Positions 22,288-35,027 of a stretch of DNA of 64,000 nt are shown here, one piece after another. Made by a program: the position numbers and the translations under genes. This DNA comes from Azadirachta indica (lineage: Eukaryota > Streptophyta > Magnoliopsida > Sapindales > Meliaceae). Location of the stretch: assembly GCA_022749755.1 (NCBI GenBank), contig CM040450.1, positions 2,780,913 to 2,844,912 on the forward strand, in the 5' to 3' direction. The notes under the pieces are model-generated. The model saw nothing but the letters and a program-made list of their open reading frames with translations. It did no database searches and was not told the origin of the DNA. Numbering within the stretch: the first letter of the stretch is position 1; the number at the start of each line of letters is the position of its first letter.

Positions 22288-25200
22288 ATGCAGAGATTTG
22301 TAGCCAAAAGTATATTACTGGAAAGAAATTCTCTGCGCTCTCCGCAACGCTGCTGCTTCTTCTCTGGACTAACCCAAAAAGAAGGCGCGTCTCTAAACAA
22401 TAATGAAGCTTATCTTCCCAAATTGCCCCCATTCGATTACTCTCCTCCGCCGAACACCGGCCCCTCCGCCGATGACATCTTGGCCGCGCGCAAGGCCTTT
22501 CTTAGTCCTTCCATGCGTCACTTGTACAAGAAACCGGTAAGCTTGGGTCGCGCTAGTAATTATGAATTATTAACAGTTTTTTAATTTCAAAATTAAAAAA
22601 AATTGAAAGATGATCAGATTTTTAACCACTCTTGATCTCTTGATGTGTGGCAGCTGAACGTCGTGGACGGAAAGATGTAGTACTTGTTCGATGAGAAGGG
22701 TAAAAGATATCTGGATGCTTTTGGAGGGGTTGCTGTGGTGTCTTGCGGCCACTGTCACCCTGATGTGGTCGATTCAATAGTCAACTAACTGAAGCGTATA
22801 CAACACTCGACTGTCCTCTACCTCTACCTCAACCATGTAATTGCTGATTACGCCGAAGCCTTTGCCTCCAAAATACCTGGCAATCTTAAGGTAATATGTC
22901 TTCGCTCATCAAATTCAAACGCTGCACGTTGCTTTCTGTCGATTTGCCAATACTTTACCAATGCTATGTGGGTCTCCTTCCATTGTGGACACCTCGGAGA
23001 GAGGCACCAATTTATAAAGAATTAGTTTGGAAAATTCTTTTCATTCTTGGATTGGAAGATATAGGATAAGAACATATGGGTCCCTAATTTTGCATATTTT
23101 TACAAATAAGTGTAGTTTGTCCACGAAATAGGTCCCTAACTCCTTTTAAAATAACAGAAATACCCCTTTTGTGTTGGCTAAATATGCTTTCATTTTAATG
23201 GCCAAAAAGTCAACAATGTAAGAGTAATTTTGTCATCTAAATAGTGATCATGGATTGATTTTATACAAATGAACAAACCATATCTGTATTTTATAAAACA
23301 TAGACTGAGAGATGTAGATGTTATTACCTCTTATAAATATTTGTTCATTCAGAATTGATTTTATATTTCTGATTTCTTTTGGAATTTTAGATAAGTGATT
23401 TGTTTTGTGTATGTAGGTGGTGTTTTTCACAAATTCGGGAACAGAAGCAAATGAGTTAGCGATAATGATGGCAAGATTATACACAGGATGCAATGACATA
23501 ATATCGTTAAGGAGCGCCTATCATGGCAATGCAGCTGGAACTATGGGTGCCGCCGGTCAGTCTAACTACAAATTTAATGTCGTTCAGGTACCTTATCATT
23601 ATATTAAAATTCTCAAAGAGTTGGGGGGCAAGAGTTATTTGTCAACTAAAGTACTCATGTTTCTAATACTTTGTGAGGTGAATGATTATTCCAGCTTGTT
23701 GTAATGGCAATTTTTCAAATTCTGATGTTGTATATAACAGATATCTTACTACTCCAATATATTTCTTGATATCGTTTTTGGGCCCTTGTCATTGGAAGTT
23801 AATTTAATTTAGAAGATGGTAGTTACTGTACTGAACACAGTTACTTTATCTGGTTATTTCCTTGAAGCCTGAAAAGTAAAACATACTTGTATGCATGATA
23901 GCGTTTATTCTTGTTTGTTACAGTTACCACCAATTTGTATTCAGGGTCAGATTTTGCTATGCAAAGACACATTACAGCCCATCTTTTGCTCACATTTCGT
24001 TGTTAGCAAAACCAATGTGCATTCTTCAACTCTCTTGGGCTTCTGCAGCTTTGTTATGCAAGTATTTTTGAAATAGGAAATGCAAATTCTTGTGATTTGT
24101 CTTTAATCAATGATCGAGCTATGATTAAGTTCTAAAAATTGTTGAATATCACTTTATAAAACATAGTCACCTGAAATTCTCATTTCTGGGTTGGCCAACT
24201 GACTGGAATTCTTCATGCCTTCAACCCTGATCCATTTTGAGGTTTCTTTGGTTCAGATGGGGAAGAGTATGCAAATGATGTTCAAGGCCTCATTGACTTT
24301 GGCACCTCTGGACATGTTGCTGGTTTTATCTCTGAAGCTATGCAAGTAATTATCAATTAATTTTCATCACCTTTCTATTTATATTTACCTGAATCAGAGA
24401 CAAGAAAACATAGTCACATGTTCTGACAGGAAAGATTTTTTTCACTTTTGACAGGGAGTTGGTGGGGTTATAGAGTTGGCCCTGGGTTACTTGCACGCTG
24501 TTTATAAAAGTATTAAGAAAGCAGGAGGACTTTGTATTGCTGATGAGGCTTTGGCTGGGTCTGCGCGTACGGGGAGCCATTTTTGGGGATTTGAGGCTCA
24601 TGGCGTTGTTCCTGACATTGTGACAATGGCCAAGGTTGGTTTTCTCATGTCATTTTGTTCTGGAATTGGCCAGTAACTTCACCCTGCCTCACAAAAACCA
24701 TGAATCTCGTTAGTTCTACAAGTTTTTCAATTTTGGCATCTTTAATCTGTCTTAAAAGCTTTTAGCTCTTGATCTCACTTCGTTACCCTACAAGAATTTG
24801 AATCTTGAAGCACATATCTTGCTTTGTGCATAATATTAGATTGACAGTACAAATTATAAAACCAGCACAGATTAACCAATTCACCTTCGTTAAGCATTAT
24901 GCCATTATATTTTATCATGGACTAGAATCTGGTTTCTGTGCATTGTCCTTTTTTTCCTTTTATCATATAAACAGGGCATTGGGAATGGCATGCCGTGCTG
25001 TGGTAACTACTCCTGAGGTTGCAGAGGTTTTGGCGCACTGCAGTTACTTCAACACCTTTGGTGGGAATCCTCTATGTACAGCTGCAGCGCTAGCTGTTTT
25101 GAAAGTGATTGAGAATGAAAGTCTTCAATGCAATGCACATATTGTTGGATCCTATCTCAAAGAAAGACTTACTGCACTAAAAAATAAACATGAAAGAAGT

Positions 25201-25739
25201 TTTTTTCTTCCCACTTGTATCTCTAATTACTAATTCTCAACTTCTCTTTTTAAGTGTGAAATTGATAGTTGCTGATTCCATTGTATATATTGCTGTCTGC
25301 AGTTATTGGAGATGTGAGGCGCAAGACTGTGTCTATGCTTGGAGTTGAATTTGTCACTGATCGCCAACTGAAAACACCAGCAAAGACTGAAACTCTACAT
25401 ATAATAGAGCAGATGAAAGGTATGGTTTCTCCATCCACTTTATATGAATCTAGATATTCCTTCTTTACGATTTTATCAACCCTATAAAATCTCTTTCATT
25501 ATTGTAGAAATGGGAGTATTGGCTGGGAAAGGTGGATATTATGGAACTGTTTTCAGAATTACTCCTCCTCTCTGCTTCACCAAGGAAGATGCTGGTAGGT
25601 CTTTATTTTTATTGCAGTGGTACTATGTACTTAATACAATGTCCTCCTAATATATTATGTAATTTTTTTACTTTTAATTTTCCCTAGGTTTGCAGATTTC
25701 CTTGTGGATGTTATGGACTGCACAATATCGAAGATGTGA
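22288..25739 (+). pseudogene. Gene D: disabled AGT3-like aminotransferase
   Basis: All nine exons of an AGT3-like gene are present: 22288-22536, 22654-22890, 23417-23587, 24202-24345, 24455-24634, 24975-25195, 25303-25419, 25508-25594, 25696-25739. The open reading is destroyed. TAG at 22678-22680 and TAA at 22786-22788 interrupt exon 2, where gene E has CAG and CAA. The acceptor before exon 4 reads CTG instead of CAG. TGA at 24238-24240 sits in exon 4. A 5-nt deletion after GIGNG in exon 6 shifts the frame (exon 221 nt instead of 226). The exon 6 donor is moved by a 3-nt insertion. Exon 2 also has an in-frame 6-nt duplication (LYLYLNH), and the RGRG motif of exon 7 reads RRKTVS. Exon 1 keeps a start and a leader like that of E. 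Transcription cannot be judged from sequence; a full enzyme cannot be made. Confidence 0.92.
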
Positions 25740-28395
25740 AGCCTCCAATGTAAGTTTGTATACAGGATTGTATATGTTCATTCACAAATGAGTATAAATA
25801 CAACTGATTGTTAAGAACCTATAATCATTGTATATCATCATGCAACTTACAATATTGTTAAGAACTAATCGTTGTATGTGATGAGGGCTGTTGGAAAGGT
25901 TTTCACACCTTCCTCTGGTACTAAAGATAAGCTGATTTTGGAAAGCTCAGCCATTGGAGATCTTTCTTTCTCGAATAGCTTTAATTTCTTTGGCAGGAAA
26001 AAGGATAAAGTCGATTGAGCTAGCTTGGTATGGAATCGTTTTACTCCTCCCAAGCTTTCCGTTCCCTTTTCAAAAGAGGTGCTATAATTTGGTTTATAGT
26101 TCTCCCATCATATATTTCATGGTAATAATATGGGATTTCCTAACTCTAGATTTGATTAGGTGTTTCCTAATTATTCTCTGAAATAATCTTCTTTATTATT
26201 GGCTTTCATAATAGCAAGAAACAATGTTCTTACCTCTTCAGAAGGACAACAAAATAATTAAAGCATCACACTGAGTGAGTTCATGAAGAAAGGGAGAATG
26301 ACTATTTCATTGTTGCTCCTGTTAACTGTTTTTTCAACCTCTATATTTCTTCTCTCTTTTTCCTCACTCCGCTGATCACAAACTCTTTGTGATTTGCGTA
26401 GATGCCTTTCTTGTTATGCCGAAAGATTATTTTTCTATTTTTTATTGGGTTGGGCCAACAACCCAACCCAAGAAATTGATTAGCTAAAGTAAGTTGTTGC
26501 CTAAGCAAATTCCGTATCTGATCGAAAGTAAGTTGACAAATGATTCCATCTAGATAATAATCATGATTATGCAGACAATTTCTTTACGTGTCAGTAAGGC
26601 ACCGAGATAAGCAAGCTATTGAAAATCATCTGATCAATAAAGACACGTTTGAAATGCATCATTCGGGTGTGTTTACTCGTCTTCATATTTTATAGTTGTT
26701 GTCCGCTACTGCTAGGTGCATGCATACACAGCTTGCACATTTCTCATAAAAATTTTAATTAAGTAGGTTCCATCAATATTAATTCTTTATCTATGTCTAT
26801 GCTTGTCGCTTTCGTGAGGAGTTTGCAACTCTTAAATTATTATTCCATCTGATTGAAACCTTGTCTTCTAAATGGGATGCCATTGGAATTCATCATCCTT
26901 TTCAACTATAATAACACACAGATAAGTGGAAATCCTACGCAGCAAGCATATTAAAAGAATTATGACATCTATCGTAACTTAAGAATTTTTTTTAATATAT
27001 TTATTAAAAGAAAGATTGAATCAAGAAAAATATTTAGCTTAAATAAAAATCTTAGAACTTCTTAGTTATCTTTTCTCTGTGGGAGAGACCACTCTTCAAA
27101 AAAAAAAAAAATGTCTCCTCTTCTATTTTCGTTTGTTAATATAAAAATAGATACGTGCGTACAATTTCTTCTTCTTGTCATTTTAAAATATGTTTTTATA
27201 AGATAAATAGCATATCTTAAACTTATATAACTTTTCAAAAAAGTTTAATACGATTGTATTTTATATTTTATTGTATTATATTTATTATCAATCTTGTATT
27301 TATTCAAACAAAAGTTTGTACGAGTACAAAAATTTCGACCCCGTTTGAGTTGCAAATAAATTTTTGTTCGGTGTCAGCAGCACTTTATTCCTTAATTATA
27401 ATATATATTTTAGCATCTTTATAGTTGGTATAACTTAAATTTGATTGGGTTATTGCAATCATTTCTCACAACCATGTCCACATCCTTGTTAATGGGTCAG
27501 TTTTTCACTTGATTTATTTGTATTTGTTAAACAATTTAATGGCTGATGTTCAGCCAGCACTAAAACAAAGTTTAGTAAGCTCTAATTTGGTACTAAAACT
27601 AGTTCAAAATTCATCAGATGAGGCATATAACCCAGATTATATACCAGGTTCATTCTTCATTGCATAACTTAATATAATTTTCTTTTCTTTCTAGGCTCAA
27701 GAGCATATAACTACGTTGGATATACCAAAATTTGGCGGAACAGATAACATCACCACCAAACTTTGGTGCCATTTTTGTAGTTTTCTGCTTTTCCCTTCCA
27801 ATAGTAATTTCAGAAGGAAATGAGCATTTGTTCATTTATTATATATTGATAGGATAAGCTATATACTGAGGTTGTTTTGTCGATAGAATCACTTGCATAA
27901 TTATTTTGCTTTTGTCCGAGAGGATAACATTGAAATGACTATATGTAACTAATGCAAGTTTACAGTGTTAGCACTCAGATATTCGACATGCTTGTTTGCT
28001 TATTCTTCCACATCGATCAGTACTCGGTTCAGCTAGATTTCCACTTAGTGTTCTTTCACACAAGCTAGCTTTGTCCTCATCACGTGTTGAGAGCCATTAT
28101 TTTCCAAGACAAAGAATGCAGAAAACATATATGTTGCCCTAGTATACGAATCGAGAGTAAAGATTGAAAATTGACTCGTCTTCATGTATATTTGATACTA
28201 TTGTAGTACTGTTATTTTCTTTTATTATGAAGTTTAGTTGCTAGTATTTGTTATGGAAGAAAAATATGCCGATTATTATAAAAATATTTCACAAATCCTC
28301 ATTGCTAGTACCAATAAATTAATTTGTGTAGATATGAGTTTCCATGGCTTACTCGTTTATATATATATTATTATCATCTTTTGGTAAGACACTAT
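25740..28395. other. Intergenic DNA after pseudogene D
   Basis: Moderately AT-rich spacer. Short open frames at 25865-26181 and 27650-27835 resemble no family and lack splice context. No terminal repeats found. Confidence 0.5.
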
Positions 28396-28399
28396 TATG

Positions 28400-29915
28400 A
28401 ATTGAATTTTATCTCAAAGGCAAAACTATAAAAATTGTTGCTTAAATTACAATCGCAAGTGCACGTTGTTGTAAGTAAGTAATACAGTGATAAGAGGGTG
28501 TCGGTTTTACGAGAAATGTTAATCCAATAATTACCAAAGATAATTAAATTATGAATTTATCTAAAGAAATTGAAATAAATTGATTGATAAATTTAGAATA
28601 AACTAAAATTGACTACTGAACAACTTAATTAAAAGATTCGACTAATGGAAAGATTTAGGGCTAATGATTTTATCATATTTGGTTTCAACCAATTCTCCAA
28701 TTGACGTTATTCTGATTTAATATTAGTGCTGCCAGTTAATTATCTTAATTTATTCAACAGTCTCTCTCAAAATCAGTCAAATCTACTTCACATCTAATAA
28801 TTCATTATATCTCTATGTCAATTTAGTTAAATGGAAGTGCATTATAATTAGTGATAATTTTTAATTAAACTACGTAAACCATAGTAGTACATGTTTGTGT
28901 AACATGTAATTTATGACATTTATTACTCGATCTACATATAATATTCACTTCGCAGTTCATATTAATTCATAATTTATTCAAATACTGGTCAAATATTTAA
29001 AAACATTAATTATTATGATCAATACTCAGCACTGAATATCGAATCAAATGAACAGCACAATTTAAGAAATTAGATATTTCAAATAGATTAAATCATTATC
29101 CTAAAAAATAAGTTTAGCTATTCATTAAATAGAGCTCAAATTCAACATTCAAGAATTCAACAATTAATAGCATCATCTTTATAATCACAAAATTGTTCAA
29201 TTCAAGTCAAGAATTAAAATAAGAGAAAGAGATAAAACTAGATTAGAAGAGTTTTAATATTCAGAAATTTGAACTTGAAACTTCCGAAATTCGTCCACTC
29301 TCGACTGTCTTCCTCCAAGTTTTTCTCTCTATTTCTCTCTTTTTTTTTTCTTCCAAGCCAAACTGTGTCCAAAAGTGGCCACTCTTTCCAACCCCAAAAA
29401 CATATAAAACCTAGTTCTTTTTCAAATTAAGTCATTTAAATATGATCTTAAGGCTCAGATTAAACGCATAAAACGTCCAAATTAAGAGTAGTAGGTGTTG
29501 GGGCACCCAAAAATAGTGCGGGGTGTGAGGATGAAGCAGGAGTGGAGCGGCCGCACCATGCATTCTGCGTATGAGCAAAATACACGGCGCTAGCACGGTC
29601 GCGCCATGCGAACCTCTCTTACTCAAGGTTTGAAAATCTTGCATATAAGTCCTTACAGTTTTGCATTTTAGTCCCCTGATGTCTTACATTTTGGTCCATG
29701 TATTTCTTGCAATTTGATTGCTGATTATTTTTCTTTTTAAGCTGAATTTATCCTTTTCGAATCAAATTCACTTTAAAAGGCCAATTTTCTTATAACTTAT
29801 AACATACAAACAAAACATATCAAAATTTAATTAAATTTGAAGATTAAATAAACAAATTAAATTAAAAAGTGAATAATAAGCGTGTGCTTTACACACTTAT
29901 AAAAAATCAATTAAT
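28400..29915. mobile_element. Probable degenerate retroelement segment
   Basis: The left part, CAATCGCAAGTGCACG followed by GTAATACAGTGATAAGAGGGTGTCG, resembles a segment common to many plant retroelements. The right part includes a GC-rich GGAGCGGCCGCACCATGC patch (about 29540), a TTTTAGTCCCC/TTTGGTCCATG stretch and the ending GCGTGTGCTTTACACACTTAT. No reverse transcriptase frame or clean terminal repeats could be seen, so the class is uncertain. Confidence 0.35.
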
Positions 29916-31330
29916 ATTCTTGCCAAGAAATAATTTATCATGCAATCAAGCAAGCAATGGCTACTTTCCAATTGGCCCAATTACTACCTTAAATGATTTT
30001 ACGATGACTCCACTTTAATTTCCATTGAAAACACTTCAATATTTTAATAATTAGTGCGTATCGATTCTTTGTCAATACCAAATAAACTCGCCCGTCCATG
30101 CGTTCATTTCATAGGCGCGCGTCGTCCTCCAAATACCAAGCCACACATTGCACGTGATAGACATGTTCGCTTGCGTTGCGTGTACTATTAAAAAATAAAT
30201 AAATAAATATTAAAAATTACATTTATTTATTAGTTATAAATAAATAATTAATAACATACATGTCTTAATACAATCATGTAAGGCAGGAAAGATAGAGGCT
30301 CATTGAATCTCATTTTACATGATTTGATGATTCTTGTTTTTTTTTAAGGGGAATTATCTGTTTCTCGAACATTCGTAAATTCTGTTTGTGATAAACGTGT
30401 TTACTTAAATTATATATATATTCTTCTAACTTTTCAGGCTCATCATTATTAATGATTAAATTTTGTACTTTAATTATCTCTTATTATTTATGATGGATTT
30501 GGGATAAAAAAGATCATGAATATGTTATAAAGATGTAACCTTTTGTAACATTGAATTAGAAGTTCACTTTAGGAGAGAAGATTGTTTGGTAGGTAAAAGC
30601 TAGACTAACTTTTTAATTAAATTCGGAAATAATTAAATTGATTATAATTTTTAGTACAAGTTAATTAAAGTTGTACCTTAGAAATTACCTATTGAATGGT
30701 AATATATTACACATAAAATAAATTTAATGATATAACAAGAGTAGTGAGATTTTTTTTTTTCTAAATATAAGTGTATATTAATAATAAATTTTGTGGAGTT
30801 TTTATGTGAGTTTCAATTTGTTTTCCAAAAAAAATTTACTATTAATAATCACAACAAATAAGGCAAAAAAGTCACCCAATATATAAAAAAGGCCAAATAA
30901 TTACATACATGTACTATAAATTAATTATCAATTATGTTAGTATTTGAATAATAAAATTTTTATCTCTAAACTCTCGAAAAATAACAAATTAAAATATAAA
31001 TTGTTTAATTTTAACGACTTGATCCTTACAGTATGTCCTTTATTTTCTTACATTGATTTTGCGGATGTACTAACTGCCACTGCCCAGTGGGACTAAAATG
31101 GTAGTATCAAAAAATATATGTACTTTAATTTATTATTTTACTAAAATTTAGGAACCATCCAATAATTATTTTTATGAAACATTTATTGAATAATATTTCA
31201 GTACTACTGTCACAAAAAAGTTTATATAAAATTGTAAATCACCCATTTTTATCAAATGAATACGTAACTCCTCCCGTAAGGGGTAATGTAATAATTTCGA
31301 TCCAACACGACAACCACCGAGCAACATCAC
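29916..31330. other. AT-rich upstream region of gene E
   Basis: Spacer without recognisable genes; a small GC-richer patch at 30090-30180. Leads into the gene E promoter. Confidence 0.5.
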
Positions 31331-31366
31331 ATGAGACACGTCATCAATCTCTATCGCTTATATAAA
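31331..31366 (+). promoter_or_regulatory. Core promoter of gene E
   Basis: TATATAAA at 31359-31366 lies about 120 nt before the ATG at 31485. An ACACGTCA element (about 31336-31343, with the ACGT core of bZIP sites) lies just upstream. Confidence 0.6.
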
Positions 31367-31410
31367 CAACCCGCGTCGGCCGCTCCACCTCCCACGCTAA
31401 CCAAAAACAA

Positions 31411-31432
31411 TCGCTCGCTCGCTCGCTCGCTC
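31411..31432. repeat. (GCTC)n repeat in the 5' UTR of gene E
   Basis: About five units of GCTC/TCGC between the TATA box and the start codon. Confidence 0.85.
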
Positions 31433-31459
31433 ATGCATTTTCGGAATATTTCCTCGTAA
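31433..31459 (+). promoter_or_regulatory. Possible upstream ORF of gene E
   Basis: ATG at 31433 opens an eight-codon frame ending in TAA at 31457-31459, 25 nt before the main ATG. In pseudogene D the aligned start is GTG, so it is not shared. Confidence 0.35.
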
Positions 31460-31484
31460 ATTATTACTACTCGGAAACCGAAAT

Positions 31485-34400
31485 ATGCGGGGATTTGTAG
31501 CCAGAAGGATATTATCGGAAACTAATTCCCTCCGATTGTTCTCACAACGCTGCTGCTTCTCTCAGGTTGCCCAAAAAGAAACTGCGTCTCTTGACGATCA
31601 TGAAGCTTTTCTTCCCAAACTGCCCCCATTCGATTACTCTCCTCCTCCCTACACCGGCCCCTCCGTCGACGAGATCTTGGCCAAGCGCAAGAACTTTCTC
31701 AGCCCGGCACTTTTTCATTTCTACAAGAAACCAGTGAGTTCCCGGTCACACTTTCTCGTAATTAATATATATGGGTTTCTTTTCATTTCAAGATCATGTG
31801 TTTAATGTTTTAAACGAATGATTAATAATTTTTTATTAGTATAATCTTGGATGATTAAGCTTAATTGAATCTTTAGGGTGGGTCACGCTGATAAAAATTC
31901 GACGGTCAGATTTTATTCTTAATCCTAACATCTTGATGCGTGTGTGAGACAGCTGAACGTGGTGGATGGAAAGATGCAGTACTTGTTCGACGAGAACGGT
32001 AAAAGATACCTGGATGCTTTTGGAGGGATTGCTACAGTGTGTTGCGGCCACTGTCATCCTGATGTGGTCGAGTCAATAGTCAACCAACTGAAGCGCATAC
32101 AACACTCCACTGTCCTTTACTTCAACCATGCCATCGCTGATTTCGCCGAAGCTTTAGCCTCAAAAATGCCTGGCAATCTTAAGGTCCATCATCACTTGAT
32201 CCCACGGTTTCATGTTTCTTTCTATAATCTTTTTCTGTCAATTTGCCAATACGTTAAAACGCCACCGCCAGTTCGTCATATTCCGGTCCCACGGTTGGTG
32301 GTCCACACCAAATATATTTATTTAAGATTTAATTTTCGTATTAATACCATATCGTACTTTCAATTAAGTTAATTTTTCTCTGAACAAAAGATTGATTCTT
32401 GATTATGGAAGAGTTGGGGTAATACGATAAGGGTCCCTGTTATTTATGTTTTTAGTATTTAATTTTTTTTTCTATAAAATAGGTCCCTAGAACAGGAACT
32501 ACCCTCTAGTGTTCGGTCAAAATATACTTTGCAGTTAATTTGATGTAAATGAATCAACTGTATTTTTGTTCATGAAAATATAAAAATTGAGAGATTTGAT
32601 AATTTGTTCGTTATAATTTTTAGTACTGATTTGTTTTTATTTACATAGGTGGTGTTTTTCACAAATTCTGGAACGGAAGCAAATGAGTTGGCGATAATGA
32701 TGGCAAGATTATACACCGGCTGCAATGATATAATATCTTTAAGAAACGCCTACCATGGCAACGCAGCTGGAACTATGGTTGCCACTGGTCAGTCTAATTG
32801 GAAATTCAATGTTGTTCAGGTACACCGCAACAATTTTTCTATTACAATTCTGTAATTAATTGGCCTTACCCTTTAAAATCCTAAAACATGGGCCAAACTT
32901 TTTATGGTCCTATAATCCTATCATTGGAGTTAAGAAAAATTAACATGGTGAGTTAGGTGGATGATTATGACCTTTGCTGTAATTGGAATTTCTTCTGTTG
33001 CGTAAAACAGGTGTCATTGTAATCCACTAGAATTCTTGATATCATTTCTGGGCCCTTGTTATTGGAAGTTTATTTAATTTAGTTGATGTAGTCATTGCCT
33101 AACCTTGCCTTATTTTGTTAGCCTGAGGTACAAATGATAACATACTTGTATGCAGTATATTTTCATATACAATAAAAGAGAATCTCTTGTGTTTATTTTT
33201 TATTTGTCAGTTGTTACCAATTTGGTTCACGGGTCATATATGGCTATGCAAGCACATATTACAATCCATCTTTTGCTAAAGAGTATCCCGCCGTTTGTTA
33301 TGGGCGAAATAATACGTAAATTTCCAGCTCTTTGGGAAGAATGGGTTTTTAACTTGTTAGAAACTTATGTGTTCCTCAAGTTGACTTTATTGGGCAAGTT
33401 ATATTTCTTTCTAAGGCAAGTATTGCTGAAATAGGACACGTCAAATCAGGTGGTTTTTGTCTTTAATATCTATTGCCAAGCTCTGATTAAGTTCAAGAAA
33501 TTATTGAATACTTTATGAACACAGTTACCTAAAATTCTCATTTCTGGTTTGGGCAACAGGCTGGAATTCATCATGCCTTGAACCCAGATCCATACAGAGG
33601 TGTGTTTGGTTCGGATGGGGAAAAGTATGCAGAAGATGTTCAAGGCCTCATCGACTTTGGAACTTCTGGACGTGTTGCTGGTTTTATCTCTGAAGCTATA
33701 CAGGTAATTGTCAATTAGTTTTCATCTTCCTGCTGTTTATATTTCCATGGATAAGTGTTAAGGAAACATGTTACATGTTTTTAGAGGAAAGTTCTTTTTA
33801 TTTTTTTTTTTTCACTTTTGAAAGGGAGTTGGTGGCATCATAGAGTTGGCTCCAGGTTACTTGCCTGCTGTTTATAAAACTATTAGGAAAGCAGGAGGCC
33901 TTTGTATTGCTGATGAAGTGCAGGCTGGATTTGCTCGCACAGGCAGCCATTTCTGGGGTTTCGAGGCTCAGGGCGTTGTTCCTGACATAGTGACAATGGC
34001 CAAGGTTGGTTTTTCTCATCTCTTTTTGTTCTGGAAACTTGTATTTCTTAATCACTCCTCTCGACTATACAAAAATTTTAAATGTTGATGCATGTACCTT
34101 GCTTTATGCGTAATAGGACAACTGTTGGCAAGTAGATTTTGCAATTTACGTTCATTCACTATGGATTATATCTTACCCTGGACGGGAATCTGTTACTGTG
34201 CCTAAACTTTTTTCTCTTGTAATGGTATGAACAGGCCATTGGGAATGGCATTCCTCTAGGCGCTGTTGTAACAACTCCTCAGGTTGCAGAGGTTTTGACT
34301 GGCCACAGTTACTTCAACACCTTTGGTGGGAATCCTGTATGTACAGCTGCAGGACTAGCTGTGTTGAAAGTGATTGAGAAAGAAAACCTTCAGAGTAATG

Positions 34401-35027
34401 CACAAACTGTTGGATCCTATCTCAAGGAAAGACTTACTGCACTCAAGGATAAATATGAAAGTAAGCTTCCCTCCTTAATTAAGGATTGAGCATTTTAGTT
34501 TACGTGACAAAGCTGTATCCAGTTAACTTAGCCACCAAAAGAGCATCTTTTACCCTGCAATTTTTCCAACGTGATGACGCGGACTCTGTTTCATTGCTCT
34601 CTGCAGTTATTGGAGACGTAAGGGGAAGAGGATTCATGCTTGGAGTTGAACTTGTCTCTGATCGCCAACTGAAAACACCAGCGAAGGCTGAAATTCTGCA
34701 TGTAATGGACCAGATGAAAGGTATAATTTCTTCTTCCGCTCTATATTAATCTAGTTATGATTCATTAAGCTTCTATCAACTAACAAAACCTCTTTTATAT
34801 ATTATTGTAGAAAGGGGAGCATTGGTTGGAAAAGGTGGATATTATGGAAATGTTTTAAGAATCACTCCTCCTCTCTGCTTCTCTAAGCAAGATTCAGGTA
34901 GGTCTTCAATGTTTATCGCAGTGGTATCATTTATTTAACACAATGCTCTTCTAATATCTTGTGTAATTATTTTGGGTTTGCAGATTTCTTTGTAGATGTT
35001 ATGGACTACACAATGTCGAAGATGTGA
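31485..35027 (+). CDS. AGT3: Gene E: alanine--glyoxylate aminotransferase 2 homolog (AGT3-like), complete
   Basis: Complete mitochondrial class-III aminotransferase, 481 residues, nine exons: 31485-31733, 31953-32183, 32649-32819, 33560-33703, 33825-34004, 34235-34460, 34607-34720, 34811-34897, 34984-35027 (stop TGA). All junctions are GT-AG and one frame runs throughout. The ATG at 31485 opens an Arg-rich leader ([10 protein letters not shown]) like a mitochondrial presequence, then the [15 protein letters not shown] linker seen in plant AGT3 proteins. Motifs: [18 protein letters not shown] (residues about 166-175), NAYHG (His about 196), [13 protein letters not shown] (Asp about 295), VTMAK (Schiff-base Lys about 325), [26 protein letters not shown] and a YTMSKM C-terminus close to Arabidopsis AGT3. 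It keeps the family consensus where A and B diverge. Only Ala in place of Gly directly after the Lys is unusual. Predicted role: alanine to glyoxylate amino transfer, possibly beta-alanine in uracil catabolism as for PYD4. AATAAA at 35047-35052. Confidence 0.94.

Noticed and set aside
24805..25233. 142-residue frame around exon 6 of D
   Set aside because: It joins intron sequence to a frameshifted exon; not a real protein.
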